Shown: positions 35,401 through 43,640 of the stretch, in pieces
Layout: every line of letters begins with the position of its first letter
Position numbering within the stretch: position 1 is the stretch's first letter
DNA from: Sphagnum compactum
Lineage: Eukaryota; Bryophyta; Sphagnopsida; Sphagnales
NCBI GenBank assembly: GCA_965153455.1
Contig: OZ234503.1
Location: 10,297,118 to 10,361,117 of the forward strand
DNA: 64,000 nucleotides
Direction: 5' to 3'
The notes under the pieces: model-generated
What the model was told of the DNA's origin: nothing
The model's database searches: none
What the model saw: the letters and a program-made list of their open reading frames with translations, nothing else
Position numbers and translations under genes: made by a program

Positions 35401-35885
35401 CCATTCCTTTCCCCTTTTGCAATCAATTTGCCTTGGTGTTTCATGTCTTCCACAAAACATCCATTAAGGTTGAATGTCACCTGTAAACCTTGTTCCACCA
35501 TCTGGCCTACGGAGACCAAATTTTTTGTTATGGTTGGAACATGAAGTACATCTTTCAAGTACTTTGTTTGCCCATTTTGCATGGACAATGGCACCTTGCC
35601 AATTTGTGTGATGGGGTGTGTAGTGTCATCACCAGTTTCCACAAACCCTGGTGTCTTCAAATCCCTTGTGTCTCTAAACCATTCTCCATGGCTAGTCATG
35701 TGGTTTGAAGCTCCAGAATCCACATACCAGACATTGTTATCTGATACACCTCCTATCATTGAATTTGCCATGTGCTGCATCACAAACAGTTGTTCGTCAC
35801 CTTGATTGCTAGTTGATGCATAATTCCCTTGTTGTAGCTTTCCATTTCGTGCATCATGTTCCTTTTGATAACAGTTCTTTGCCAT
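32433..35885 (-). CDS. Copia pol polyprotein (protease, integrase, RT, RNase H)
   Basis: 1150 codons from the first Met after the gag stop. Landmarks: second half of a CCHC zinc knuckle at residues 1-5; protease DSGAS at 56-60; GAG-pre-integrase zinc residues H192, H197, C228, C231; integrase D259 (HSDVW), D321 (RSDGGGE) and E357 (NGVAERKN); RT from about 650 with YVDD at 817-820; RNase H with YTDADWAG (D981) and SSTEAEY (E1022). All catalytic residues are present. The reading frame is the same as gag and continuous with it apart from one TAA; the 16 codons between that stop and this Met are open and carry the first zinc-knuckle cysteines. The product would make and integrate the element's cDNA. 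Confidence 0.95.
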   Translation of the reverse strand: MAKNCYQKEHDARNGKLQQGNYASTSNQGDEQLFVMQHMANSMIGGVSDNNVWYVDSGASNHMTSHGEWFRDTRDLKTPGFVETGDDTTHPITQIGKVPLSMQNGQTKYLKDVLHVPTITKNLVSVGQMVEQGLQVTFNLNGCFVEDMKHQGKLIAKGERNGRMFTLDVNMPEVNSMLFTHGKGAGDIGIWHKRVGHVNLQRLKLMEKQNLVGGLPKFGTEEVMLEVCEACQLGKQARHPFPAQTTHVSSKPLEMIHSDVWTTKTESIGGCKYYVSFIDDHTRKVWVYFMKHKGEVFQHFLNFKAMVEKEKGVSIKCLRSDGGGECFSNEFSVYLKEHGIQRKYSCSYSPQQNGVAERKNRHIAEIARAMLNEKNLPNYFWAEAVATVVYIMNRTPTAAVHGMTPEEKFTGKKPDVSHLRVFGCIAYVHVPDEKRSKLDPKAEKCIFIGYSSEQKGYRCFNPSTRKLQVSRDVVFDEMISWYSPLKIAEDGEARNGDVSSNVEQESQLISGPQESSISRSSSTPWKGRLRSSNTVHGSSQTSSRNSHVDAESSDSEKSVGEESRIALVTTPGTRMAKKVLKTPDNISGVRRSTQVKYPVQRLTYDGFVTHHYPYMVRVIQEVEPTCFEQAVGNPKWDDAMDEEMAALDANDTWELVALPKDKKAIGCKWVYKVKHNVDGSVSRYKARLVVKGYAQTYGIDYEKTYSPVAKMTTVRAIIAMAAAKGWSLHQMDVTNAFLHGDLQKEVYMEQPPGYVDQTHPNLVCRLKKALYGLKQAPRAWSDKIGQYLVTSGFQTSNADFSLYVKKTNHRIVVIVIYVDDLIITGDNDADIFDLKKLLKQKFEMKDLGELRYFLGIEVIQSPKGIWLLQRQYALNKLSEYGMTGCKPISIPLKQNVKLSADEGDLVEDATMYRRIVGSLIYMTITRPDLSYVVGVVSQFMQTPQKPHLDAVRRILRYIKHTLHCGIFYEAKSQLQVHGYTDADWAGNVSDRRSTSGFMFSFGSGAVSWSSKKQPTVALSSTEAEYRGATIAACEVVWLQKLLSDLGQLVDATIVIYCDNISSILLANNPVYHARTKHIEVHYHFIREKVLAKEIDLIHVSTEDQVADIFTKALGTDKLKKFRKMLGVLEVDLSLKGSVENSSSAQLVRFL
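32476..32487 (-). other. Copia polypurine tract
   Basis: On the element strand the sequence CTTGAAGGGGAG abuts the TGTTGAG start of the 3' LTR, the canonical plus-strand primer position. Confidence 0.9.
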
Positions 35886-35933
35886 GTGCCCAGGTTTCTC
35901 GCAGTAGTAACAGTTTGAGTCACTATTTGGTTG

Positions 35934-36734
35934 TTAACCCCGATGACTTCCACCGCGACCTCCACGACTTCCTCTTCTTTTAAAACTTCCTCGTCCACCT
36001 CCATGAGACTGACCTTCATGTTGATGATGTCCACCATGCGAGCTTCCGTGTCGACCTTGAAATGAAGTTTTACCACCTCTACCTCTACCTCTATTAGAAT
36101 TTGAGTAGAAGGCACTCTCTTGTGATCTTCCATTGGATGATGTACCAACAATTCTCATTTCTTCACTTATAAGGAGGGTTATTAGGTCTTGGAAATCGGG
36201 AAATGTTTCTCGAACTGCAATTGAGGTACGAAACTGACTATAGTCTTTTCCAAGTCCATTCAAGGTCACGGCCACTAGATCTTCATCATCTACAGGGGCT
36301 CCTATAGATCCAAGAGCATCTGCAAGGTTTTTCACCTTTGTAGAATAGTCACTGATGTTCATCTTGTTTTTCTGTAGATTATGCAACTTTTGTTTGAGCT
36401 GCATTTTACGAGCTTGTGTATTGGTGCTATACATTTTCACCAATGTATCCCAAGCTTGCTTGGGTGATTGTGCATCTTGAATATGCACAATCATGGAATC
36501 AGACACACTCACAAAAAGCCAATACAAGATTTTCCTTGTTTTTTCATGCCAAGTTTTATTGGCTTGAATTTGTTGTTGTGTGGGGTTTTCTAGGAGAGGA
36601 GGTTCTGTCTCATCACCAGTTATGAATTCCCAATAACCTTTCCCCATCAAGAAATTCATAATCCTAAATTTCCACATTTGAAAATTGTTCTTGTCCAATT
36701 TTTCAATTGCAATTTGAGAAAGATTATCTGCCAT
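35934..36734 (-). CDS. Copia gag, ending at a TAA just before its zinc knuckle
   Basis: 266 codons from the ATG at 36734 (MADNLSQIAIEKLDKNNF). It has the copia gag core: a YWEFITG block near residue 35, AWDTLVKMYS near 95-105, LHNLQ-MNISDY, and LNGLGKDYSQFRTSI. A long RGRGG/RGSRGGRGG basic tail (about 215-266) binds RNA. Gag forms the virus-like particle. The frame stops at TAA (35934-35936), but in the same frame the codons directly after it resume with a CYYCEKPGHMAKNC knuckle. So the knuckle normally belonging to gag lies beyond the stop. Either a nonsense mutation split one gag-pol frame, or the stop is leaky. Confidence 0.93.
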   Translation of the reverse strand: MADNLSQIAIEKLDKNNFQMWKFRIMNFLMGKGYWEFITGDETEPPLLENPTQQQIQANKTWHEKTRKILYWLFVSVSDSMIVHIQDAQSPKQAWDTLVKMYSTNTQARKMQLKQKLHNLQKNKMNISDYSTKVKNLADALGSIGAPVDDEDLVAVTLNGLGKDYSQFRTSIAVRETFPDFQDLITLLISEEMRIVGTSSNGRSQESAFYSNSNRGRGRGGKTSFQGRHGSSHGGHHQHEGQSHGGGRGSFKRRGSRGGRGGSHRG

Positions 36735-37956
36735 CTCTCAAGGCAACTCTCAATGTCTTCTTGGGGTTTCACAAATGATTTTAATTCCTTCCTTGGGTTT
36801 CTAGGATTGGAATTAGGGTTTTCCTTCCTTAAGTTTCTAGGATTAGGGTTAGGGTTAGGGTTGAGCAAGATGGACCTTGCATATGTATGTATGTCTTGAG
36901 TATTATACAAAATTCTATACTATACGTAGGTTTTACGTATATGTAGGTATTTCGTATAATATTTTGTGTGGTTTTAAGTACATGATTACATACCAAACTT
37001 TTGTATGAAGGTCTTGATAATGTATTTGTGTTTCCCAAACTTCAAACTCCTTCCTTCAAGTTTTCCCAAGTTGTATTTGTTCCACTTCAAAATTCGTTTT
37101 GATGTCTTCTCAATGTAAACTTTTGTCACAGCAACTTTGCAAAGCTCCTCCACTCACATATGACCTTGGATCATTCTGAAATTTTGATGAAACATAAAAA
37201 GCTATGTCTACTATCATTTCTCAAAATTTCAGCTCATTTAATTTCATAAAATGAGAGATCTTGCTACTTCCTTGAAATCACCTCAAACTGGGACCTGAAC
37301 ACAAAATGACTTACTATTCACTTTTGGCAACTCCAAACTCCTTGAGATTTGGGAAGACACATGAAATATATGTCTTCTATGTCTGTTCAAAATTTCAGGT
37401 CTATTGATGATGATCACAAAGAGTTATCACTTTCAAAAGAAACTGACTTCAAAACCAAGGCTGAAACTTTAGGTACTTGGATCTCTCTCCATACATATCC
37501 AAATGACATGAAATTTCTCTCACATATGTATTCCTTTATGATCTATAAGATCCCAAAGCTGCAGATCCAAAAGAACTCAAACAAAGGAGATATGACCAAA
37601 AAACCAGATCTGATACAGAATCTTCAAAAGCTCATAACTCCCACAAAACAAATCCTTTTCACTTGAAATTTTGAGAATAGAGGCGTCTTATAGTCTTCTA
37701 TAATCTCTTAAAGTTTCACTCCAAAATCTTTTCACAGTAGATCTAGATCTAGACTTAAAGATCTTATTTCCACAACTCTTGATATGTGGATCTCCTCTCA
37801 CCTCTTTTATTTTCTTTTCTTTCTCTTCACTTCTTTGCTTTCCCCGTTTCTCTTTTGCACTTGACAAACTCCTATGATATTATTAGAGACTTTCAAGCTC
37901 TAGTTCTAGAGACTTTCTAACTCTAGATCTCTTTCAACCTTCTCACCAAACAACCT
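36735..37956 (-). other. Copia 5' leader
   Basis: 1.2 kb of untranslated leader between primer-binding site and gag. It includes four TTAGGG-like repeats at 36843-36862 and a related ~45-bp duplicated segment (TTTCTAGGATT, twice, 36798-36850), which produce a small Asn-Pro-rich upstream frame overlapping the gag start. Otherwise AT-rich. Confidence 0.8.
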
Positions 37957-37970
37957 AAGCTCTGATACCA
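37957..37970 (-). other. Copia primer-binding site (initiator tRNA-Met)
   Basis: TGGTATCAGAGCTT on the element strand directly follows the 5' LTR. This is the classic copia site complementary to the 3' end of initiator methionine tRNA. Confidence 0.95.
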
Positions 37971-38288
37971 TGTTAACAAATAGGAAATCTACTCAAGTGC
38001 AAACATAAAACTTTATTGAAAGGAAACTATAACACGATGCTCACAACACAAAACACAAAATCAAGAACTCCTCAAGGTTCTTATCACAAGAAATACACAA
38101 ACTTGTGTAATGAAGAAAAAAAAAAAGAGCCAAACCATCAACACCAAGGTATTTAACTACAAGACCACACCACAAATAACCAAACTAAAATAAGTAAAGA
38201 AAGTAGTTCAACCTTGTGAAAGTAACCTAGTTACTTTCTTACTCTAGTAACTAAAGAAACCTAACTAGTTGAGCTTGAATTCTCAACA
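37971..38288 (-). repeat. Copia 5' LTR
   Basis: 318 bp, paired with 32158-32475. On the element strand it would drive transcription leftwards. An 11-A run replaces the shorter A-stretch of the other copy. Confidence 0.97.
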
Positions 38289-38293
38289 GTCCC
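38289..38293. repeat. Target-site duplication, right copy (GTCCC)
   Basis: Matches 32153-32157. Confidence 0.95.
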
Positions 38294-40535
38294 CAGGGTT
38301 AAGAAAATTTCTCCAAGCCATTGGATGATGATTTCCTGGTGCTGCTTGTAACTATAGTGGAACCAAGGTCCATGGACACGAAAAAATAGTTACAATATTT
38401 CCAGCCTCTTTTATAGGGTCCAAACTATCTCCTTTGCCATGCTGACTAATTTGGGCCATTTTAAATTGGCAATGGTTTTTCTTGTCTAACACCTTCTCTC
38501 TCTCAAGAACTTATTGGAGATTGTTCCATTTTCACTATTCCCTTTGGTTAGAGAATGTTAATCGCATGTTTGGACAAAAAGGCTACTTTTCTTGTAACAA
38601 GCTACAATTGTTTTTGCCTTCCAAATGTGATAAACAATTTTCTTAAATGCTCTTCAAATGACAAGTTGAATAAGAAAATAACTTTCAAAAAAGAGAATCA
38701 CATAAAAACAAATTAACATAAATGAATGAGAAGTTTGAACTTCATACAATTTAAAATAATTTAATTAAAATTCTTTGCTTTCTCATGTTGTGTCACATTC
38801 CAAAGTCTCTTTCCATTCCATATTCTCCAACTCTATCCCTTATAATAATACTCGTATCAAAAGCATCCAAAATGTCTTATTTCAAAGAAGCTTACAACTA
38901 CTCTTGATAGCATTTTGTTTTGAAAATTCCTTTCACAAATTGCAATACTTGAAAGAATCATGTAAGAACTTTTTGTCAAAGTTCTATGAGATATGACCAA
39001 TTGATATACCACTTATTGATGTCTTCACAAAATCACCAATGTGCTTCAATCAACGATTTATTTTTAGCTTGTTGCTTATTACATCTAGGCAAGCCTTTCC
39101 TTGTTTGAACCTTGCCATTAAAGGCTATACTTCGCACTCATGCTTCAAAGTTTTCACAAACTCAATAACTCTACCTCCTTGTGTCACTTTTAATTTTTGT
39201 TAGTTTGAATTTTAAGATCAACCCCTCCAACAATTGCTTCCATTCATTCAAGATGTCCATGACCACTTACACATATTTAGCTCTCATCACCTTGCATTTT
39301 TGCAACATTTCAACTGGTAAAAAAAAACATCCATGGTGCATAGGATGATATGTACTCTTAATGTCATAGTCTGCCCTCCATCTTTATGCACCATCAACCC
39401 AATCTCCAACCATTAAAAAAACCTAAATTCTAGGTCAATTGTCCAAATTTGGGACCATGTTCACATAAAAATGTCATATCAATACAAAAATGAATGTATT
39501 CAAAGTAGATCCAATTATTAAAGTATCAACTATGTCATATTAAAAGTTTTGATTCAATTTATTCAACATTGTCAAAACATTGACCTAAAGATGAAACATA
39601 AATTGAAACTCAAAGATTGTAACTTGTTAATTCTAATAGGTCTCAAATTCTTGAAAAACATCAAATACAGCCAGCATGTTCAATACCGAATCTACTACAA
39701 CACTTGTCCACAAGATTACCAACACACTGAGTAGAATTGCAATATGAACAATGGTTTCAAATCAAGCAACTCCATGAGGCTTTTGAGTTCCTTACTACAC
39801 TTGCAACTCCTGCTTACCCACTAATAAACCTTATTAGCAAATTGATCCAAGATGAATAACTTTGGGTCTATTTTGAATCCATCACCTCTGCTAATGGGTT
39901 TGCCAGTTGGAGCCGGGCCATCTACTAGCTAGCCTACAAGTAAGTTATTAAAAGTTATTAACTGTACATCTATTATTTTAATATTTACAAGTTTAGAGTA
40001 TTGTGTTTATGCAAGGTATCCTTCTTTTGACAAGGTTTTTTCCAACTGCCTTTTGTGTGACAAACATTTTTTGTGTGTTTTGCCTTTCTTTTGGCCAACA
40101 AAGTCTTCGATTTGTTTTTCCTTTCATTTTGCTTGTGACCGGTGCACTGAACAGCCTTGGTAGAGAAATTGTCAACTTAGCAAGTTCAAGTGTGTCCGAT
40201 CGTGAATGAAGAGATACATATCGATATTTGTGACCAGAAGAGACGTCAAGGAGCTTTTGCATAGTAGTTTCTCAGAATGAATGAAAGGGCTTTGAACTAA
40301 AAGGCAAGAGAAACTGATTCCAAAATCACAGGGAAATGATCTATTGAGGATATGGACATAATATGACATACAATACAATGTTCCTGCTGAATTAAATGAT
40401 TTTATCAATCCTATAATGATGAACAATGTGTTCCAACCATATAAATTGACAACATATGTGTGAAGTACTTGAGAAATTTGGAGGGCATGTTACATCCATG
40501 AAAATCCCTCCTGGAAAAAAGGAAGGAACTTAAAT
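38294..40535. other. AT-rich intergenic sequence
   Basis: No gene, repeat or mobile-element end recognised. Only short unrelated frames. Confidence 0.5.
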
Positions 40536-40607
40536 CTACTATTTAAGAGTGGGAGGGACCTTTTGCCTACTCATTGATGTAAGGTCCCTCCCACTCCTAA
40601 ATAGTAG
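40536..40607. other. Hairpin with 27-bp near-perfect stem
   Basis: The arm 40536-40562 pairs with 40581-40607 with a single mismatch across an 18-nt loop. The arm contains AGTGGGAGGGACCTT. The size (72 nt) and pairing would allow a small-RNA precursor if transcribed, on either strand, but a short inverted-repeat transposon end is equally possible. I know no plant microRNA with this sequence. Confidence 0.85.
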
Positions 40608-40712
40608 GCATAAGATCACTCACACTCCTGCAGTCTCCTCCACATGTATGCTTCGGCTTAGGATAAGCTTCATCTCATGCTTTATGGTGGGTAAGGCCCA
40701 CAGTTGGGCAGT

Positions 40713-40787
40713 GGGCATTCCCAAAATGGTGGGCAGAACTGGGCTAAGTCATCATCTTGTCCAAGGCCGCTTATTTTGGGAATGCCC
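40713..40787. other. Second hairpin, 15-bp perfect stem
   Basis: GGGCATTCCCAAAAT (40713-40727) pairs with ATTTTGGGAATGCCC (40773-40787) around 45 nt; the stem extends outward with a 2-nt bulge (AGTGG). It sits 105 bp from the previous hairpin. Confidence 0.8.
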
Positions 40788-41204
40788 CCACTCTGGGGTT
40801 TTACTGTACACTTACTATAGAAGGAAAATAGTGGTTTCAAAAGGCAAGTCACTCACTTATCTTCTCATTCTTGTGAAAATTCTATGTAGTGGATAATTAG
40901 AAACCACCAAAAAGTGGCACAACATGCAGTTAATCAATGATCCTAGGAACAACAAAATGGCGTTAGCACCAAAAAAGAATATTGACAATGCCAAATGTAC
41001 ATCTCCATCCTCCACAAAATGCACTGACCTATTCAAAGAGATCTAGACTGCAGACTGACCAAGAAGTGCAAGTCTTAGAAGGAGGGTGCAAGGTGTGAAT
41101 TACATTCTGTAGTTACCAGTTAGCCGAACATAAAATTTTCATTTTGGTGATGACAAAATCAGTGTTGGACTGTCATAGAGTTTGGAACATAAAAGGCTGG
41201 TCCT

Positions 41205-43640
41205 GGTAATGGGGTATTGGTAGTTTTTTTTTCGCCCATACCTGGCAGGCACTGGTATTGGGTACATTTTTTGAACTTTCATACAGTCTGGTATTGGTAT
41301 TAGGTGTAAGCTTGACTTTTGCCTGGTATATGGCAGGTATGTCTTAATTTTGTACTGGTATAAGACAGGTATGTACCTGGTATTACCTCAGGTCCCAAAG
41401 CAGACTGGTATTGATATAAGGCTCATATTGCCTCAGCTAATACAAAACTGTCATATTCTTCAATACCAATACCCATATCAATACCAGATATCAAGGTTGC
41501 ACCCTATATGCCAATACAATCCCTGCCAAAACCAAAATGGAACACCAATTGTGAAAAACTTCCATTTTTCCCTTGTGCTGGCCAACATAACAGAACTTTG
41601 AGGAAGTCCAAATAGGATAAACCTATTATTGTCACAAAACATGGGGAACACATGGGAATTATGGGAACATCTTACAGAACATCAAGCAAAGAACATGGGA
41701 TAAATTGTGGGAAACGATAAAGAACATAATTGGGAATAGCATGCCAAAAACCTTGAAATCATGATGAGGAACTGTATTGTTCTGCCATCAGGTTTCAGCG
41801 GACCAAACATATGATTGAACCATGAATCTGCAGTTGTCCTATTGCAGATGTAGCCATTTGGGTTTTCCAATTTTGCAGTGTTCCAATCAAAAGAGAGAAG
41901 AGACTAAACAAAGGCATAAGAGGTTTGCAACCTAATCAGCCGTTTTTTGGGGCATATTTTCACCACTTGGTGTGCCACTCATCTAAAGGATTCTTTTGAA
42001 AAAATGCACCAAAGTCATTAGATTTCAAGGAATTTTTTTGTACAATCACCATGTTTAGCCTATAAGTTCCAGCAGGTCACAAGAGTAGAGCAGGGTTTTT
42101 TAAAAAAACCTACTTTACTCTCCGACCTGTAGAGAAATTTGGCTAATGCCTATTGTGGATTACAGCCACATCACAAAATTGAAAAGAAAATTAAAAAAAC
42201 CGTCACCTACCTTGGGGTGGAAATCCTGCACAAGATAGAGGCGTCCATTTTCTACTTCACGGGTTCCCAACGAATTTGCCCAAACTGCGACAGCTCTAAA
42301 ATCTAGACAACCATTAATCATCGCAAGTGGAGCTGTGCACTATCCGAACTACGTGGCCTGGGGTAAACCCAGTACTTAGAGCACGTGCGCTTATAGAGAT
42401 GTAATGCGTCAGAGTGAGAAAGTACTCTTTTTTCGATTGCAGTTGCCGAGATACAGTGAAGGACGGTACTACTGCGGCGTGCTCCCTGGGATGAGTGCCT
42501 TTCCCGTTCATGTACTGAGTCTCCATCAAAATCTGTACTTGACAGAGTGTACGCGGGCGCCGGGATTAGCATTCACATTCACATTGTAGACAACAGGGTC
42601 ATGATATTTTTCCACACAGAGTCGCACTTTGTTTGCCAGGAACGACAAAGGGGGGCCTAAAACGACAAACGGAGATTTCAAGTTATTACATGATCCAAAC
42701 ACTAGGGCTCGTGTACTTTGATGCTTTTTATTGGATCCCGCGGCGGCTGATGGGGGATGTGGACGTGCGAGTAACTTGCAAGGGAGCCGCTTGCTTTGCG
42801 TATATGTTTGTTGTTGACAGTGGCAGACAGAGTCGATGGGTTCATCAGCGCTGACAGCTGCTTTTTAACTTTGCCCCTTCAAAAGAAGGTGGTGTGATGA
42901 GAGAAAATCGTGGACTGTCGAAATTATCTAGCTACCAGACAAGAGTTAGGTCGGTCCTGTAGGTCCTACACTTACTGCTTACCAGTGACCACCCTGCTTA
43001 TAACTTTCGTCTCCTGCAGTGGTGAAGTCCTCGGAGGATGCCTTCAGCTAACTCGCGTTTCAAGACGACTTCTTATTAGTTTGGAAACGTCCATGTTCCT
43101 CAGTAAAAGTTCCAGAACCTGAATCCGGGCTGTGAAAGGAATTGCAGCCTGACTGGCACCGCATGCACCATTCTACCCATACTGCTATAAAGTGTTTACC
43201 GGTAACTGGGCTGAGAAGAACACCCTGCATCAGGCCTACTACTCTGCCTTGGGTGAACCAGCACCTAGACTCATACCACTACCGTGGTTAAAAGTTAAAA
43301 CAGGTGTTGAGTGGGTACCAGAGTGGAACCCTGGTATATAAACTGGTACTGGTCGGTCGTGCTATCAACAAACCAACCAGCTGGTATGACCACCTGAGGA
43401 AATACCATCCTTGCCACAAGTAGGGACTTGGCGATAATACCAGTTGAGTATCAAGGTGATATCATCCAATACCAGGTATATACCTGCCAGATACCAGCCA
43501 AAAATCAGCCTTGATCAGGTCCAGACCGGTATATATATATATTTTTTAAATCCAATACCAACAGGAAGCTGGAATGGATTTTTTGGAAAAGATATGATAC
43601 CAATACCAGCTGTATGTTGAAAGTTGATACCTACATGACA
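41205..43640. mobile_element. Inverted-repeat element with TGGTAT-rich arms
   Basis: The left arm (about 41205-41420) and right arm (about 43430-43640) match in reverse complement. Examples are CTTTCATACAGTCTGGTATTGG against the complement of 43590-43620, and CCTGGTATATGGCAGGTATG against that of 43480-43505. Both arms are dense in TGGTAT/ATACCA words. The 2-kb interior is less AT-rich and includes a copy of the dispersed family (41940-42195). There is no transposase, so it would be non-autonomous, and the arms are diverged. No target duplication is recognised. Confidence 0.45.
41940..42195 (+). repeat. Dispersed repeat family, copy C
   Basis: Matches copies A, B and D. It shares CTCTCCGACCTGTAGAGAAATT-like and CCACATCACAAAATTGAAAAG ends. 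It lies inside the inverted-repeat element, so one inserted into the other. Confidence 0.6.

Larger units (their letters stand above)
32158..38288 (-). mobile_element. Complete young Ty1/copia LTR retrotransposon
   Basis: 6.13 kb, minus strand. Both LTRs are 318 bp (32158-32475 and 37971-38288) with TGTT...AACA ends. The flanks carry a perfect 5-bp target duplication GTCCC (32153-32157 and 38289-38293). A primer-binding site, leader, gag, pol in copia order (protease, integrase, RT, RNase H) and polypurine tract are all present. The LTRs differ by one clear substitution and two 5-bp length changes, implying recent insertion. One in-frame TAA between gag and pol is the only obvious lesion, if it is a lesion. 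Confidence 0.97.

Noticed and set aside
32722-36899. Plus-strand frames up to 133 codons across the copia element
   Set aside because: Antisense to the intact gag-pol; no independent coding signal.
40003-40896. Short frames of 68-115 codons on both strands
   Set aside because: No family resemblance, no codon bias, and one overlaps the 27-bp-stem hairpin.
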